A stretch of DNA of 64,000 nucleotides from Chryseobacterium rhizoplanae (GCF_900182655.1 NZ_FXTC01000004.1:310001-374000); one strand, 5' to 3'. Shown: positions 1 to 8,124, counted from the stretch's first letter. Numbers and translations: made by a program. Notes: a model not told the origin generated them from the letters alone.

Positions 1-1
1 A

Positions 2-769
2 TTATTATTACCCATTGTTCTGCTAGCCTCATTGAATTTATACTCTCAGGTTGGTATTAAAACCACTACTCCACAGAAAACATTACATGTAAATGGTTCT
101 TTACAGGTTGTAAATGAAGTGAATGTAGGTGGAGATGCCACAACAGCCGGTTCTTCTGGAACATCAGGACAAATTCTTACCTCTCAGGGACCAGGTAGTG
201 CACCCGCATGGCAGACTTTGAATACAGTTAGCGGAAGTGTTAATGGTGCAAAGTACGTCCAAGGACTTGGTGAAGCTACAGCTACAGCGGGACAGACAAT
301 TGATGTACCGGGAGTTACTCTTACCGTCGTTGTTCCTGCCGGAAGAACCCAAACTCTTTTGTTTACTATTTTAGGATATGCATTAGATATTAGTACCGGG
401 ATAACTTCTCAGGGAGTTTTTTCCCTTGTACAGGATGGAACTAAAATTTCTTCGGCATATGTTTCTAAAGCAGGTATTTTTCCTAATAATGCTCAATCAA
501 ATTTATCTGTTACTGTGAATATTCCTTCCCTTAATAATAATTTTACTTTTCCAATAGCGCGTACTTTGGGAGGGTTGGTCAATATGCCTGTACCTGTAAC
601 CTTTCTAAAATCTGTAATTCTGACCGAAGGGACGTATGTGTTTAAAGTTCAGTACTCCGCATGGGCAGGAACAGCAAAAGTGAATGTAAATCCGGACACT
701 TTCGCCGGATACAATCAAGATAAAGAATGTATGCTTACCAAAATGCAGGTATTGATATACAATAATTAA
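2..769 (+). CDS. Secreted repeat-stalk type surface protein, 5' truncated by the window edge
   Basis: The frame is open from base 2, so the start codon lies outside the window. The first visible residues (LLLPIVLLASLNLYSQ) are the end of a signal peptide, so the mature protein begins near the Gln-Val-Gly at about base 47. The TTG at base 32 could be read as a start, but it would cut the signal peptide and is rejected. The next segment (residues VGIKTTTPQKTLHVNGSLQV and a Gly/Ser-rich stretch) resembles the stalk start common in Flavobacteriia surface proteins that contain the motif GIGT/GIKT-PxxxLHVNG. The remaining ~170 residues look like a beta-rich globular domain and are not recognised. 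A strong terminator follows, so this is the last gene of its transcript. Function unknown; probably exported. Confidence 0.75.
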   Translation, partial: LLLPIVLLASLNLYSQVGIKTTTPQKTLHVNGSLQVVNEVNVGGDATTAGSSGTSGQILTSQGPGSAPAWQTLNTVSGSVNGAKYVQGLGEATATAGQTIDVPGVTLTVVVPAGRTQTLLFTILGYALDISTGITSQGVFSLVQDGTKISSAYVSKAGIFPNNAQSNLSVTVNIPSLNNNFTFPIARTLGGLVNMPVPVTFLKSVILTEGTYVFKVQYSAWAGTAKVNVNPDTFAGYNQDKECMLTKMQVLIYNN

Positions 770-778
770 CCCATCTAG

Positions 779-812
779 AAAACATCTTTTGCAATACTGT
801 AAAAGATGTTTT
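779..812 (+). terminator. Rho-independent terminator
   Basis: A perfect 12-bp inverted repeat (AAAACATCTTTT at 779-790 and its complement at 801-812) with a 10-nt loop lies directly after the stop codon at 769. The T-rich 3' arm makes it terminator-like for the upstream gene. Confidence 0.7.
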
Positions 813-819
813 GATTCCA

Positions 820-1218
820 ATTCCATTATTATGCTTTTTAAAACAGGTGAAGGAGACAGGCTTTTCTTCAGACAGACTCTGAATTTATGTAATGCAGTAG
901 AAGTAACTTGAAGAGATGTACAAAGCAAATTTCTGGATGTAAAGATTTTTCTTGAATGGAAAAAGCTTCTAAATTATGTTTTTTTCAGGATCTATTCTCA
1001 GCATCTTTTGATCATTCACCTCCTTTATCTTCGGATTATTATCAAAAATCAATACAGAAAAAACATTGCTTCCGAAATTCAGAAAAAATATTTATACCGT
1101 TGAAATAATTGATTTTATTCTAACCCTTTTAAAAACAAATGAGAAAACCAAACAACAGATAATAGAAGATTACAAGATCCCAAAAACCACTTTATACAAA
1201 TGGATAGAAAAATACTGA
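820..1218 (+). pseudogene. Decayed helix-turn-helix (transposase-type HTH) gene
   Basis: Pieces of one protein can be read across shifted frames. Bases 914-930 read EMYKA in one frame. From 930 the next frame reads LDVKIFLEWKKLL and FFRIYSQHLL (up to about 1013). A third stretch, 1051-1218, reads TEKTLLPKFRKNIYTVEIID, then TKQQIIEDYKIPKTTLYKWI and a stop. The order and content match, from memory, a ~120-150 residue HTH family that is common in Chryseobacterium and often labelled transposase-like. It has an EVEKMY...LD...LLKWSKLLEYDFFR core and a C-terminal KTTLYKWIEKY helix. At least two frameshifts and in-frame stops separate the pieces and no start is visible, so the gene is dead. The left boundary is uncertain. 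Confidence 0.6.
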
Positions 1219-1490
1219 CTGAGCTTTGAGCTCCTATAAATTAAGATTTTTAGTTGCTGCATACATTCTGGTATCCCTCAAGTGAGTGTATGCTTTTCCT
1301 TTACACTTTTTTATAAACCTGCGGTTCTATAACACAAATGAAAAGTATATCACTGCAGGATCTCGGTCCTGCAGCATGATATGACAATCATCTCAATGCA
1401 AAAAAATAATTAAATTTAACTTTCACTATTACAGATAGTTGTAAATAATATTTATCTTTTTCTCAAAATAAATTACAAAAAATTTTATTT
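1219..1490. other. Intergenic stretch with two hairpins
   Basis: No plausible gene is seen. There are two inverted repeats: GCATACA (1259-1265) with TGTATGC (1287-1293) followed by TTTTCCTTT, and CTGCAGGA (1353-1360) with TCCTGCAG (1367-1374). The first could be a weak plus-strand terminator for the decayed gene. The second has no T-tract and may be an operator or chance. Confidence 0.4.
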
Positions 1491-1514
1491 TATGACCAAT
1501 CGGTCATATATTTG
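1491..1514 (+). promoter_or_regulatory. TetR-type operator overlapping a TAnnTTTG promoter
   Basis: The dyad ATGACCAATCGGTCAT (1492-1507) directly abuts the -7 element TATATTTG (1507-1514) of the downstream tetR gene, whose start is 21 bp further on. A repressor bound here would cover the promoter, which predicts autorepression. The same half-sites recur as a perfect dyad at 2141-2156. Confidence 0.75.
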
Positions 1515-1534
1515 TATCATTATTTAGTCTTATC

Positions 1535-2122
1535 ATGGCAAAAGGAGAAGAAACCAGACAGTTCATTATAGAAAAAGCAGCACCTATTTTTAATACAAAA
1601 GGGATTGCCGCTACTTCTATGAGTGATATTATGGAAGCGACCAGGTTGTCTAAAGGCAGTATGTATGTTCATTTTGAAAATAAAGACGTTCTTGCCTGTG
1701 CTGCCGTTGAGCATAATATGAAATTATTAAGTGATAGACTTCAAAGAGTTTTGAGTGGTCATAAAACTGCCGAAGAGCAATTATTAGCTTATATTGATTT
1801 TTTCAGTGATCCTAATCATCCACCCGTTGTAGGAGGTTGTCCTCTATTAAATTTTGGAACGGAGGCTGATGACACCAATCCTATAGTCAAAGAAAAGGTA
1901 AACCGTGCCATTAAACAGGGACAGGAATTGCTTTCCGGCATTATCGAGAAAGGAATTGCCAATAAAGAATTCAGAGCAGACTGGAACCCGACTGATTTTG
2001 CAACCGTTCTTTTTGCCATGCTTGAAGGTGGTCATCTGATGTCCAGAATGTCTGGTAATAATGACAGAATGAAGGTTATTGGAAACAGTCTGAAAAAAAT
2101 GATAGAGGAAAATAGAGTGTAA
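1535..2122 (+). CDS. TetR/AcrR family transcriptional repressor
   Basis: The 195-residue protein has the TetR layout. An N-terminal helix-turn-helix occupies about residues 8-55, with the TetR signature region around TSMSDIMEATRLSKGSMYVHF followed by ENK. A divergent all-helical ligand and dimerisation domain follows. Length is normal for the family. The ATG at 1535 is preceded by a TAnnTTTG promoter that carries a dyad operator, and a second, perfect copy of the operator sits between this gene and the SDR gene at 2220. The simplest reading is a repressor that controls itself and the SDR enzyme downstream, released by a small electrophilic or lipophilic compound. The ligand cannot be told from sequence. 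Confidence 0.9.
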   Translation: MAKGEETRQFIIEKAAPIFNTKGIAATSMSDIMEATRLSKGSMYVHFENKDVLACAAVEHNMKLLSDRLQRVLSGHKTAEEQLLAYIDFFSDPNHPPVVGGCPLLNFGTEADDTNPIVKEKVNRAIKQGQELLSGIIEKGIANKEFRADWNPTDFATVLFAMLEGGHLMSRMSGNNDRMKVIGNSLKKMIEENRV

Positions 2123-2140
2123 TTTTTTTTACCAAAAAAT

Positions 2141-2156
2141 ATGACCGATCGGTCAT
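2141..2156. promoter_or_regulatory. Perfect TetR-type operator dyad
   Basis: ATGACCGATCGGTCAT is a perfect 16-bp palindrome 64 bp before the SDR start. It shares the ATGACC/GGTCAT arms with the site at 1492-1507. No clear TAnnTTTG element was found between this site and 2220. Confidence 0.75.
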
Positions 2157-2219
2157 TTAAATTAAATAGAAAACTTTAGAAAAAAGTATCATCATAACAA
2201 TTAATTAAAAAACAAAACA

Positions 2220-3026
2220 ATGTCAAAAACAGTTTTAATTACAGGAGCATCAAAAGGTTTCGGAAAAGCCTGGGCAGAAGCATTTTTAGCAAAAGGATAC
2301 AACGTGGCAGCAACAGCCAGAAACGTTGAAACCCTTAGTGATTTAAAAGAAAAATATGGCGATTCTGTATTGCCTTTAACTTTAGATGTAGACAAGCGGG
2401 AAGAATCTCTGGCTGTAGCTCAGAAAGTACAACAGCACTTTGGCAGTATTGATATCCTGATTAATAATGCGGGATATGCATTAACGGGTGCTATTGAAGA
2501 AACGAATGAGCAGGAAGCAAGAGCACAGTTCGAAACGAATTTCTTTGGAACGCTGTGGCTTACACAGGCAGTACTTCCTATCATGAGAGATCAGAAAAGC
2601 GGCCATATCATTCAGGTATCTTCTATTCTGGGATTAGCCACTTTACCAACGATGGGACTATACAATGCATCTAAGTTTGCACTAGAAGGGTTAAGTGAAA
2701 CGTTAGCTACGGAAGTGAAAGAATTCGGAATTCATGTTACTTTGGTAGAACCTAATGGCTATGCATCCAATATCTGGCATACAGGAATTAATACTCAAAG
2801 TAATCCTGTTTATGATGGTCTTAAAAAAGCCTTTTCGGAAGCTGAGACCTCTTTCGGAAGTGTAGAAGCTACTGCACCGGCGCTTATTAAATTAGCGGAA
2901 ACTGAAAACCCTCCATTGCGTTTATTGCTTGGGAAAGTAGCCCTTCCTTTTGTAAAACAGAATTATGAACAGCGATTAAAAGTCTGGGAAGAATGGAATG
3001 AAGTATCCGTAGAAGCTCACGGATAA
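2220..3026 (+). CDS. SDR family NAD(P)-dependent oxidoreductase
   Basis: This is a classical short-chain dehydrogenase/reductase of 268 residues. The Rossmann cofactor loop TGASKGFG lies at residues 8-15, the NNAG motif at 82-85, the catalytic Ser at about 134/135 and the YNASK active site at Tyr148/Lys152. The ~20-residue C-terminal extension resembles SDRs of the retinol-dehydrogenase-like or classical SDR_c5 type. The substrate cannot be predicted. It lies behind the TetR gene and its second operator, so it is probably the regulated enzyme of that pair, perhaps acting on a carbonyl compound that also induces the repressor. A strong terminator closes the unit at 3051-3089. Confidence 0.9.
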   Translation: MSKTVLITGASKGFGKAWAEAFLAKGYNVAATARNVETLSDLKEKYGDSVLPLTLDVDKREESLAVAQKVQQHFGSIDILINNAGYALTGAIEETNEQEARAQFETNFFGTLWLTQAVLPIMRDQKSGHIIQVSSILGLATLPTMGLYNASKFALEGLSETLATEVKEFGIHVTLVEPNGYASNIWHTGINTQSNPVYDGLKKAFSEAETSFGSVEATAPALIKLAETENPPLRLLLGKVALPFVKQNYEQRLKVWEEWNEVSVEAHG

Positions 3027-3050
3027 TTTTTCAAAAGAATACAACCATAA

Positions 3051-3089
3051 AATAAGCTCCGTTTTTATAAGAACGGAGCTTATTTTTTA
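3051..3089 (+). terminator. Rho-independent terminator
   Basis: AATAAGCTCCGTT (3051-3063) pairs with its complement (3072-3084) over an 8-nt loop, and a T-run follows. It ends the tetR-SDR unit. Confidence 0.85.
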
Positions 3090-3238
3090 TCCTTTTTTTG
3101 AATTGAAAAACACAATTAATTTACTCAGATTTACTTTTACCGTATCTCATTTTCCTGTTCACCATCTGTAATGTCTATTTCGCTGCAAAATATGACTGCT
3201 TGAACAAATTCCCCGTTTACAAGCCGTTTTTCAGGACC

Positions 3239-3246
3239 TAATTTTG
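3239..3246 (+). promoter_or_regulatory. TAnnTTTG promoter element of the epoxide-hydrolase gene
   Basis: TAATTTTG matches the Bacteroidota -7 consensus and lies 47 bp before the ATG at 3294. No clear -33 TTG is seen at the usual distance. Confidence 0.5.
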
Positions 3247-3293
3247 TCTCATCAAAAAGAAAAAACAGATTTAAAATTTAAAACAATAAAGCA

Positions 3294-4592
3294 ATGAAAA
3301 CAACAATTTCAACCATCCTGTTAGCAGCAACTTTTATTCTAAGTACTCCTTCAATTTTGAAAGCGCAAGCTAATAATCCCCAGACGGCTTCGTCAAAATC
3401 TGACACCAGTATCCGTCCTTTTCACATTAATATACCACAGTCTCAACTGGATGAACTCAAAAGAAGAATTTCGGAGACCCGTTTTCCTGATAAAGAAACG
3501 GTAAAAGATGCTTCTCAGGGAATTCAACTCGCTCAGCTAAAAGAACTGATCACTTATTGGGGCAATGGTTATGACTGGCGAAAAGTGGAAAATAAATTGA
3601 ATGCCCTTCCGCAATTTGTAACAAAGATTGACGGGCTTGATATTCAGTTTATTCATGTGCGTTCAAAAGAGCCTAATGCGATGCCTGTGATTCTTACTCA
3701 TGGCTGGCCGGGTTCTCCATTAGAATTTATTGATGCCATAGGTCCTCTGACCGATCCGGTACAATATGGTGGAAAATCAAGTGATGCTTTTGATGTGATC
3801 ATCCCAGCGATTCCGGGATATGGTTTTTCAGAAATCCCTACTGAATTGGGCTGGAATCCAGACCGTGTTGCCCGCGCCTGGGACGTACTGATGAAAAGAC
3901 TTGGTTACAAAAAATATGTTTCTGAAGGTGGTGACCACGGTTCTGTAGTATCTGATGCTTTGGCAAAACAAGCGCCTTCAGGTCTTTTGGGTATTCATCT
4001 GACCATGCCGGCCACTATTCCTGCTGAGCTTGTAAAACCCATTAATGCCGGAGATCCCGCTCCTGCCGGACTTTCCGCTTCAGAAGCACAGGCGTATAAT
4101 GCGATGAGTACTTTCTTTGGAAGAAATGCAGCGTATGGAGGAATGATGGTAACACGTCCACAGACGACAGGATATTTACTTTCCGATTCTCCAGCAGCTT
4201 TAGCGGCATTCCTTTACGAGAAGATCGCTGAATGGAGTGAAAGTAACCTGCATCCTGAAAATGTAATAGGCCGTGATGCGATTCTGGATGATATTACACT
4301 TTACTGGCTTACCAACACAGGAGCATCTTCTTCACGCTTCTATTGGGAAAACAATAAAAATAATTTCAGCGCTGATGCACAGAAAACAAAAGATATTAAA
4401 GTTCCTGTAGCGATTTCTGTATTTCCTCACGAGATTTATCAGGCTCCGGAAAGCTGGTCAAAACGCGCCTACCCTACATTATACTATTATCATAAAGCTC
4501 CAAAAGGAGGACATTTTGCCGCCTGGGAACAGCCACAGGTCTTTACAGAAGAACTTAGGGCGGCATTCAAAGATGTAAGAAAAAAACTTTAA
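3294..4592 (+). CDS. Exported epoxide-hydrolase-like alpha/beta hydrolase
   Basis: The 432-residue protein begins with a signal peptide (about residues 1-25, ending KAQA). The epoxide hydrolase N-terminal (EHN) domain follows, from about residue 40 (RPFHINIPQSQLDELKRRI) to 115, and then the alpha/beta hydrolase core. The oxyanion motif HGWPG is at 136-140, the nucleophile motif GGDHGS places the Asp at 214, and a GGHFAAWE motif supplies the His at 407. This set matches the microsomal/juvenile-hormone type of epoxide hydrolase, though the family also contains related hydrolases. Export suggests detoxification of external epoxides. It shares its orientation with the Ohr gene 38 bp downstream and may be co-transcribed with it; together they suggest handling of reactive oxidised compounds. 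Confidence 0.85.
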   Translation: MKTTISTILLAATFILSTPSILKAQANNPQTASSKSDTSIRPFHINIPQSQLDELKRRISETRFPDKETVKDASQGIQLAQLKELITYWGNGYDWRKVENKLNALPQFVTKIDGLDIQFIHVRSKEPNAMPVILTHGWPGSPLEFIDAIGPLTDPVQYGGKSSDAFDVIIPAIPGYGFSEIPTELGWNPDRVARAWDVLMKRLGYKKYVSEGGDHGSVVSDALAKQAPSGLLGIHLTMPATIPAELVKPINAGDPAPAGLSASEAQAYNAMSTFFGRNAAYGGMMVTRPQTTGYLLSDSPAALAAFLYEKIAEWSESNLHPENVIGRDAILDDITLYWLTNTGASSSRFYWENNKNNFSADAQKTKDIKVPVAISVFPHEIYQAPESWSKRAYPTLYYYHKAPKGGHFAAWEQPQVFTEELRAAFKDVRKKL

Positions 4593-4630
4593 TCAATTCA
4601 ACAATATTGTTCAATCTAAATAATAAAAAT

Positions 4631-5089
4631 ATGGAATTAAATACCATTCAGGAAGTAGAAAATACAACAGTAGTTAATATCAGTAAAGTGTTGTATTCCG
4701 GTAACGTAGTAGTCATCGGAGGACGCAACGGGGAAGCTAAAAGCAGTGACGGAAAACTGGACATTGAACTGACTTCTCCCGGAGCAAAAGGAAACGGAAC
4801 GAATCCGGAACAGTTACTAGCAGCAGGATGGTCGGCGTGTTTTATCGGAGCTATGCATCTGGGTGCTGTTAAAATGGGAGTGAATCTTCCTTCGGACCTG
4901 TCTGTCAATACCTCAATAGATCTGGCGACAAATGATGACGGATTTTTTCTGCAGGCTCATTTACAGATCATTTTACCGGGTCTCCCTGTAGATGAAGCCA
5001 GAAAAGTTGTGGAAACGGCACATGCTACATGTCCTTATTCAAAAGCAACCCGTGGAAATATCAATGTGAAGATAGATGTTGTGGTATAG
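4631..5089 (+). CDS. Ohr/OsmC family organic hydroperoxide resistance protein
   Basis: This 152-residue protein has the two redox Cys motifs of the Ohr branch of the OsmC family: SACFIGA near residue 70 and CPYSKATRGN near residue 133. In Ohr these form the peroxidatic and resolving pair that reduces organic hydroperoxides with lipoyl-type donors. The ATG at 4631 is preferred over the upstream in-frame TTG at 4607, because Ohr proteins start shortly before the VLY(S/T)G motif. No OhrR/MarR regulator is adjacent. It is probably co-transcribed with the epoxide-hydrolase-like gene and closed by the terminator at 5111-5145. Confidence 0.9.
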   Translation: MELNTIQEVENTTVVNISKVLYSGNVVVIGGRNGEAKSSDGKLDIELTSPGAKGNGTNPEQLLAAGWSACFIGAMHLGAVKMGVNLPSDLSVNTSIDLATNDDGFFLQAHLQIILPGLPVDEARKVVETAHATCPYSKATRGNINVKIDVVV

Positions 5090-5110
5090 TTATCAATGAT
5101 ATTTTGATTG

Positions 5111-5145
5111 AAAATCTTCCTTGCTTTTGGTAAGGAAGGTTTTTG
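5111..5145 (+). terminator. Rho-independent terminator
   Basis: AAAATCTTCCTT (5111-5122) and AAGGAAGGTTTT (5132-5143) form a stem with one G-T pair, followed by T-rich sequence. It ends the Ohr transcript. Confidence 0.75.
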
Positions 5146-5289
5146 TTTAAAAAAATAAAAGATTCAAAACGCAAATGAGATGCTTTCGGGCATCAAACGC
5201 TGAGGCTTCCTGTACATTTTTTTTAAAAAACAGAAAAAAATAATTCAAAATAATGGGACTTTGAATCTTTTTTCAATACATTTGCGACT

Positions 5290-5357
5290 TGATTATCTCA
5301 TTAATTTGAGTTTCATGGTTATTAGTTTTTATCCCCAGGACTTACTGGGGATTTTTT
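5290..5357 (+). ncRNA. Candidate small RNA with its own promoter and terminator
   Basis: A perfect TAnnTTTG element (TACATTTG, 5277-5284) is followed 47 bp later by a compact terminator: ATCCCCAG at 5331-5338, CTGGGGAT at 5345-5352 and a T6 run. No upstream gene on this strand needs a terminator here, because the Ohr transcript already ends at 5145, and no convincing ORF lies between. A transcript of about 65-70 nt is predicted. The start is inferred from the -7 element, and no -33 TTG is seen at the usual spacing. The rest of the 5146-5526 gap holds only the minus-strand terminator at 5464-5499. Confidence 0.4.
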
Positions 5358-5463
5358 ATGTAAACCAATACCTGCCCAACTCTGCTCCATCAGCGCTTCA
5401 AAGACCTTATTAAGGAAAACCAATTTATTACATTAGAATACTCATTTACAATCCGATTAAACA

Positions 5464-5499
5464 TAAAAAAATCCATTTCCGGAAAATTCCGGAAATGGA
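5464..5499 (-). terminator. Rho-independent terminator of the ferritin-like operon
   Basis: TCCATTTCCGG (5472-5482) and CCGGAAATGGA (5489-5499) form an 11-bp stem. On the minus strand it is followed by a T7 run (5464-5471), 28 bp after the stop at 5527. Confidence 0.85.
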
Positions 5500-5526
5500 C
5501 ACCACTTATCATCATCCAAATCACAA

Positions 5527-6342
5527 CTAAACTATGAACAGGGAAGCAATAGTTTGTGCATCGCTGCCACTTAATATTTCATCATAAGCCGCAGAACCGG
5601 CTGCCGCTCCAAATAAAGTTCCTGTATTATAACCTGCCTGGTTTACATTGTCTTCTCCGGCATACACAGGATTGGTTGCGGATGGCATGCTTCCTCCGTC
5701 TGCAAGCTCAATCCACCCTTTATTGGCCCTCATTCTTCTTACCTGTGAAGCATGTCTGGCTTCAACAGAGTGAATCTGCAATGCTGCCTGAAGCACCACT
5801 TTATTAGACATCACGTTTCCCGCCTGCCCTTTATAAGCTCTTACTCCCGTATCTTCAAAAGCCTGGGCAAGAATAAGAAACTGGCTATAATCTGTAAAGG
5901 GTGAAAAATTTCCGCTGGCTGTAAAGTCAAAGGTTGGTTTACTTCCAGGTGTTGTTCCCAGAGAAGTCAGTGTACTTTTCAGAAAGCTGACATGAGCTGA
6001 TTCATGTTTTGAGATTTGCATAAAAACAGTTCTGTCTCCGGTGGGGATCAATCCTGGTGTGGATAATCCTATGCTGTAATATTCATTTTCAAGATATTCC
6101 AGAACCAATGCAAGTTGTAAGGCATCGGTCAGGGTACTTTTTAAAGCATAACCGGTTAAATTCGTTTTCGTAGTTTCCGCTTTGGCAGAAGTAGCCATTA
6201 AAGTTCCCAATCCAAGCGGTACAGCTGCAGTAGCTGCCTTTTTCCCGAATAATGACATATTCGTAATGGTCTCCAGTCTTGAAGCTTCTGTAGTGAAAAA
6301 TTTATCATGAGAAAGCTTATCCAGTAATCTAAGAATATTCAT
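5527..6342 (-). CDS. Exported ferritin-like domain protein
   Basis: The 271-residue protein has an N-terminal region of about 55 residues containing a hydrophobic stretch (AATAAVPLGLGTLMATSAKA) that ends in an Ala-rich cleavage-like site. A ferritin-like four-helix domain follows, with E/H-rich metal-ligand patterns: LVLEYLENEYYS, ISKHESAHVSFLK, AQAFEDTGVRAYKG and IHSVEARHASQVR. These are the paired ExxH-type motifs of the Ferritin_2 (PCC13-62 desiccation-related) group. The enzymatic role is not established for these proteins. The start lies 24 bp after the stop of a paralogue (6367-7077), so the two are almost certainly one transcript. Both sit behind the fasciclin gene and near an ECF sigma/anti-sigma pair, which suggests a shared envelope-stress role. 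Confidence 0.85.
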   Translation of the reverse strand: MNILRLLDKLSHDKFFTTEASRLETITNMSLFGKKAATAAVPLGLGTLMATSAKAETTKTNLTGYALKSTLTDALQLALVLEYLENEYYSIGLSTPGLIPTGDRTVFMQISKHESAHVSFLKSTLTSLGTTPGSKPTFDFTASGNFSPFTDYSQFLILAQAFEDTGVRAYKGQAGNVMSNKVVLQAALQIHSVEARHASQVRRMRANKGWIELADGGSMPSATNPVYAGEDNVNQAGYNTGTLFGAAAGSAAYDEILSGSDAQTIASLFIV

Positions 6343-6366
6343 AATGTAATTTTTTAAGGTGAATGA

Positions 6367-7077
6367 TTAATTAATGCCTCTTTCCTTCCAGGTAAAAGGT
6401 GTTTTGATAAATGCTCCGGCAGCCATTACGATATCTTTAGGCTCTTTTGCCAGGTCAAGTCCGTTGGCATCTATCACATCATCTCCTGAAAAATCAGCAG
6501 ATCCCGGATTGATTAAATTTCTGATGGCAGAAGCATGTCTGGCTTCCACCGAAACTATTTTGCCGGCAATCACCAGATAAGCAGGATTGGAAATATATTT
6601 TCCGGCTCCATTATAAGCTGCCACACCAGTGTCTTCCAGTGCTTTTGCTGTAGCTAAAACTGAATTACGGTCGTTAAAATTCACATTAGGATACTGGAAT
6701 TCAAGCTTAGGAAGCACATGGTCTGTAGCACCGCTGATGGCTGCTTTAAAGAAATCCCTGTGAATTACTTCATGATGGTAGAGGTCTGTAAAAACCTGTT
6801 TTTCAATACTGGAAATTCCCGTATAGAAATTATTAACCACTTTGGTATAGAAATCTGCTTCCAGCTGTTCGAGTGCGTAGGCGTAATTTAATACTCCTAC
6901 ATCACCTGTTCCCAAATCATATTTGGATTCCTCCATGATCTGAAAATCATCATTGTCATCACAGCCAATTATAGTAAGGCCTGCGATGGCTAATCCTACT
7001 CCACTTAATTTTAAAAAGTTTCTTCTGCTGGTATCAAGGGTAGCACCCTGATTAGAAACCTGAATTGTCTTTTTCAT
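6367..7077 (-). CDS. Tat-exported ferritin-like lipoprotein
   Basis: The start is set at the ATG at 7077, giving 236 residues. A longer reading from 7128 adds a hydrophobic leader that the Tat signal makes unnecessary. The N-terminus has a twin-arginine motif (TSRRNFLKLSG, about residues 18-28), then a hydrophobic core ending in a lipobox-like LTIIGC. That predicts folding in the cytoplasm, Tat export and possibly lipid anchoring. The ferritin-like domain shows EQLEADFYTK, HHEVIHRDFF, AKALEDTGVAAYNG and VSVEARHASAIR, parallel to the downstream paralogue. Tat export fits a protein that loads metal before export. It sits between the fasciclin gene (hairpin between them) and the second ferritin-like gene. 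Confidence 0.85.
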   Translation of the reverse strand: MKKTIQVSNQGATLDTSRRNFLKLSGVGLAIAGLTIIGCDDNDDFQIMEESKYDLGTGDVGVLNYAYALEQLEADFYTKVVNNFYTGISSIEKQVFTDLYHHEVIHRDFFKAAISGATDHVLPKLEFQYPNVNFNDRNSVLATAKALEDTGVAAYNGAGKYISNPAYLVIAGKIVSVEARHASAIRNLINPGSADFSGDDVIDANGLDLAKEPKDIVMAAGAFIKTPFTWKERGIN

Positions 7078-7107
7078 ACTATTAATTTTTTTTAGTGTTC
7101 GGATAAA

Positions 7108-7143
7108 TAAAAAGAAAGAAAACAGCATACTGAATATGCTGTT
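7108..7143 (-). terminator. Weak terminator or attenuator after the fasciclin gene
   Basis: AACAGCATA (7121-7129) and TATGCTGTT (7135-7143) form a 9-bp stem. It is followed on the minus strand by a T-rich but interrupted tract. It may let some transcription pass into the ferritin-like genes. Confidence 0.55.
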
Positions 7144-7160
7144 GGAAATCTTAGAATTTG

Positions 7161-7730
7161 TTATGGCATTAAAACCGTATCTATTACATGAATTACCCCG
7201 TTAGACTGGTTCACGTCTGCAATAGTCACTTTAGCACTATTCCCTTTTGCATCTTTTATGTAAAGGTCTTTTCCTTTAGTCCAGAAAGTAAGGTCTTCTC
7301 CCTGCACTGTTTTCATCATGCTTTTTCCGTTACCGGCTTTTACAGCAGCCCAGATTTCTTTTGCACTGTATTTTCCCGGCAAAACATGGTAAGTCAAAAT
7401 GCTGGTAAGTGTAGCTTTGTTTTCAGGTTTTACAAGATTTTCCACTGTTCCTTTCGGAAGTTTTGCAAAGGCAGCATCTGTGGGTGCCAATACAGTAAAG
7501 GGTCCTGCTCCCTGTAATGTTTCTACCAGACCGGCAGCTTTCACTGCAGCAACAAGTGTTTTGTGATCTTTGGAGTTGACTGCGTTTTCAATAATATTTT
7601 TGGATGGATACATGGCAGCTCCTCCTACCATTACTGTTTTTTCTTTCATCATTTGTGCCGTTACCTTCCCACTAAAAGCAAATGATAAAGCGACCATTGC
7701 TAAAACTGTGATTTTCGATTGTGTGTTCAT
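7161..7730 (-). CDS. Secreted fasciclin-domain protein
   Basis: The 189 residues comprise a signal peptide (ends near SGKVTAQ, residue 26) and one fasciclin (FAS1) domain. Its two conserved boxes are visible: GPFTVLAPTDAAFAKLP (H1 box) and a C-terminal VIHVIDTVLMP (H2 box), with the TYHVLPGKY segment between. FAS1 domains mediate adhesion or extracellular binding. The gene is divergent from an ECF sigma factor and an RskA-like anti-sigma gene. In Mycobacterium the fasciclin proteins MPT70/MPT83 are the main targets of SigK/RskA, so this may be the target gene of the local sigma factor. That link is inference from arrangement. Confidence 0.92.
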   Translation of the reverse strand: MNTQSKITVLAMVALSFAFSGKVTAQMMKEKTVMVGGAAMYPSKNIIENAVNSKDHKTLVAAVKAAGLVETLQGAGPFTVLAPTDAAFAKLPKGTVENLVKPENKATLTSILTYHVLPGKYSAKEIWAAVKAGNGKSMMKTVQGEDLTFWTKGKDLYIKDAKGNSAKVTIADVNQSNGVIHVIDTVLMP

Positions 7731-8094
7731 TGCGTTATTTTTTAATTAATTATAAATAATTGTGTGTTTAATGTCATTTACGAGGCTGGTTTTATTTTAG
7801 ATTGAAAAAAAATGAAATTATTTTTAATTAACTGATTTACAGTTGATTATTTTTATACAAAAATCAAATTCAGGCAGATAGAGCTCATAAAAAACCGGTT
7901 TCCTATAAAGTTTCAGGCGTATGAGAGTAAAGGATTTTTTAACTTTAAAAAAGATGGTCCCGGGCTTTTATAAAAATGTTTGGACAGAGTAATACAAAAG
8001 GCAAGTACAGTTCTTCAGGTAAGATTTTTATATTGAATATTTTTTAATGATTTATTTAAAATCATGTATGAAATAAAAGATAGATTGTATTTTA
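7731..8094. other. Divergent promoter region between fasciclin and ECF sigma genes
   Basis: There is no gene. It must hold the minus-strand fasciclin promoter and the plus-strand sigma promoter. Only the plus-strand promoter (8095-8124) is recognisable. No TAnnTTTG was found upstream of the fasciclin start, which would fit control by an alternative sigma factor. Confidence 0.4.
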
Positions 8095-8124
8095 TTGACT
8101 ATATGTTTTATTTTATTACATTTG
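8095..8124 (+). promoter_or_regulatory. Full Bacteroidota promoter (TTG-N19-TAnnTTTG)
   Basis: TTG at 8095-8097, a 19-nt spacer and TACATTTG at 8117-8124 match the Flavobacteriia housekeeping promoter closely. Transcription should start near 8130. This bears on the sigma gene's start, because the in-frame TTG codons at 8095 and 8122 lie within the promoter itself. Confidence 0.7.
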
